Source: PVC group bacterium
Lineage (GTDB): Bacteria > Verrucomicrobiota > Kiritimatiellia > CAIKKV01 > PXCX01
Assembly (NCBI GenBank): GCA_003565195.1
Contig: PXCX01000309.1
Location: forward strand, 1 to 12,979
Direction: 5' to 3'
DNA: 12,979 bases
Shown: piece by piece, positions 12,289 to 12,979 of the stretch
How the letters are laid out: each line of letters begins with the position of its first letter
How positions within the stretch are numbered: position 1 is the first letter of the stretch
Made by a program: the position numbers and the translations under genes
Notes under the pieces: generated by a model
What the model saw: the letters and a program-made list of their open reading frames with translations, nothing else
The model's database searches: none
What the model was told of the DNA's origin: nothing

Positions 12289-12975
12289 TTATTCGGCCTT
12301 CGGAGATCGGGTCGAACATGACGCGGTCACGGGGTGTTTATGATACAGCCGGTGGCGGTCGATATATTCCACCACCGGTTCGGGAACAAGATACCGGATT
12401 GAACGGCGCTTGGCAACCCGATTCCGGATTTCCGTCGATGAAACATTCAGACTGTGACCCTCCCGTCGCGCCGCCAGCAAACGGTTGCGTTGCTCGCGAT
12501 CCTCGATAGCCGGCGATCCCGGAGCAAGTCGAATGCCCGGTCGTGCCAGTGTCACGAACTCGCAGGATTTCAATAAAACATCGATCTGATACCAGTTCGG
12601 CAGGTCAACCAGACTGTCATCGCCAATAATAAAATGAAAACTGTCGTTAGGGTATTGTGACTGCAATTGCTTGACGGTGTCCACAGAATACGAAAGACCT
12701 CCCCGCTCGATTTCGAAAGTGCAAATCTCGAAATGGGGTAAGTTCGCAATCGCAGCCGATAGCATCGCCAGACGATGCTTGGCGGGCGCAAGGGTTGCGT
12801 CGTCTTTGTGCGGTGGTGTCGCGCAGGGAATGAAGAGAACACGGTCCAGGGCGAAAAATTCGGCGGCATCCTGTGCCATCAACAAATGACCGGTATGCAC
12901 CGGATTGAACGAGCCGCCCATAATTCCGGAACGGCGGGTTTTTTTCGCCGGCTTGGGACAGGAAGAAGTATTCAT
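12289..12975 (-). CDS. nadD: Nicotinate-nucleotide adenylyltransferase NadD
   Basis: Enzyme that joins nicotinate mononucleotide and ATP to make nicotinate adenine dinucleotide, the step before NAD synthase. The 228-residue protein shows the nucleotidyltransferase signature GGSFNPVHTGH (20-30, with His27 and His30), PPHK (54-57), GGLSYSVDT (92-100), IIGDDSL (116-122) and the second signature SSTEIRNR (179-186). A short hydrophilic N-terminal extension (1-16) and a C-terminal tail after about residue 212 go beyond the core fold. The ATG at 12975 lies four bases from the window edge, so an upstream start and the ribosome-binding site cannot be judged, though the core is already complete. It is the upstream gene of the nadD-rsfS pair. 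Confidence 0.93.
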   Translation of the reverse strand: MNTSSCPKPAKKTRRSGIMGGSFNPVHTGHLLMAQDAAEFFALDRVLFIPCATPPHKDDATLAPAKHRLAMLSAAIANLPHFEICTFEIERGGLSYSVDTVKQLQSQYPNDSFHFIIGDDSLVDLPNWYQIDVLLKSCEFVTLARPGIRLAPGSPAIEDREQRNRLLAARREGHSLNVSSTEIRNRVAKRRSIRYLVPEPVVEYIDRHRLYHKHPVTASCSTRSPKAE

Positions 12976-12979
12976 GAAA

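Noticed and set aside
1..12979. Mobile elements, attachment sites, toxin-antitoxin or CRISPR arrays
   Set aside because: No transposase or integrase motifs, no terminal inverted repeats with target duplications, and no regularly spaced direct repeats were seen. The MazG here is the two-domain housekeeping enzyme and is not accompanied by MazE or MazF.

Overview
This is an ordinary-looking, gene-dense stretch of a bacterial chromosome, a little over half G+C by eye. It holds thirteen protein genes with a recognised or partly recognised family, plus one very small candidate gene. There are no rRNA, tRNA, insertion-sequence, phage or CRISPR signatures. A heptosyltransferase-type GT9 enzyme and a probable lipoprotein point to a Gram-negative cell. 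The short (about 433-residue) ThiC, the tryparedoxin-like thioredoxin lipoprotein, the xylose-isomerase-like/FAH sugar-acid pair and the divergent GT9 and sigma-like proteins would fit a member of the Planctomycetes-Verrucomicrobia-Chlamydiae group, such as Kiritimatiellota, Lentisphaerota or Verrucomicrobiota. That placement is an inference from protein style, not a measurement. RhlB also resembles proteobacterial RhlB.

Layout. 1-928 (+): the C-terminal two thirds of the soluble part and the last membrane helices of a Cu(I) P-type ATPase; the window opens inside its DKTGTLT motif. 933-2655 (-): an FAH-family hydrolase/lyase and then a xylose-isomerase-like TIM-barrel enzyme, probably a small sugar-acid catabolic cluster. 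2656-2834: a divergent promoter region with a central palindrome. 2835-4905 (+): thiC and mazG, overlapping by 20 bases. 4963-6624 (+): an RhlB-type DEAD-box RNA helicase with basic disordered tails. 6628-7203 (-): a thioredoxin-fold lipoprotein. 7204-7480: a divergent intergenic region. 7481-8689 (+): an RlmD/TrmA-family iron-sulfur rRNA methyltransferase. 8690-8880: a leader with several hairpins and a 26-codon ORF coupled to the next gene. 8881-10107 (+): a GT9 glycosyltransferase. 10068-11069 (-): a stand-alone sigma-70 region-2-like small protein followed by trmB. 11122-11886 (+): a membrane protein with an HELTH (M50-like) zinc motif. 11883-12975 (-): nadD followed by rsfS.

Much of the content is RNA and ribosome housekeeping (RhlB, RlmD, TrmB, RsfS), with NAD and thiamine cofactor synthesis, nucleotide-pool sanitation (MazG), copper export, envelope sugar transfer and a sugar-acid catabolic pair. 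Convergent gene ends are extremely tight: gaps of 4 and 3 bases, an overlap of 40 bases, and an overlap of 4 bases in which both stop codons share one TTAA. Sigma-70-like promoters can be read upstream of most transcription units.

The least conventional parts are the sigma-region-2-like miniature protein, which has no region 4 and is divergent from an M50-like metallopeptidase; the thiC-like gene with a leader too short for a TPP riboswitch and some unusual motif residues; and the structured leader plus mini-ORF before the GT9 gene. No clearly new defence or mobile system was found.
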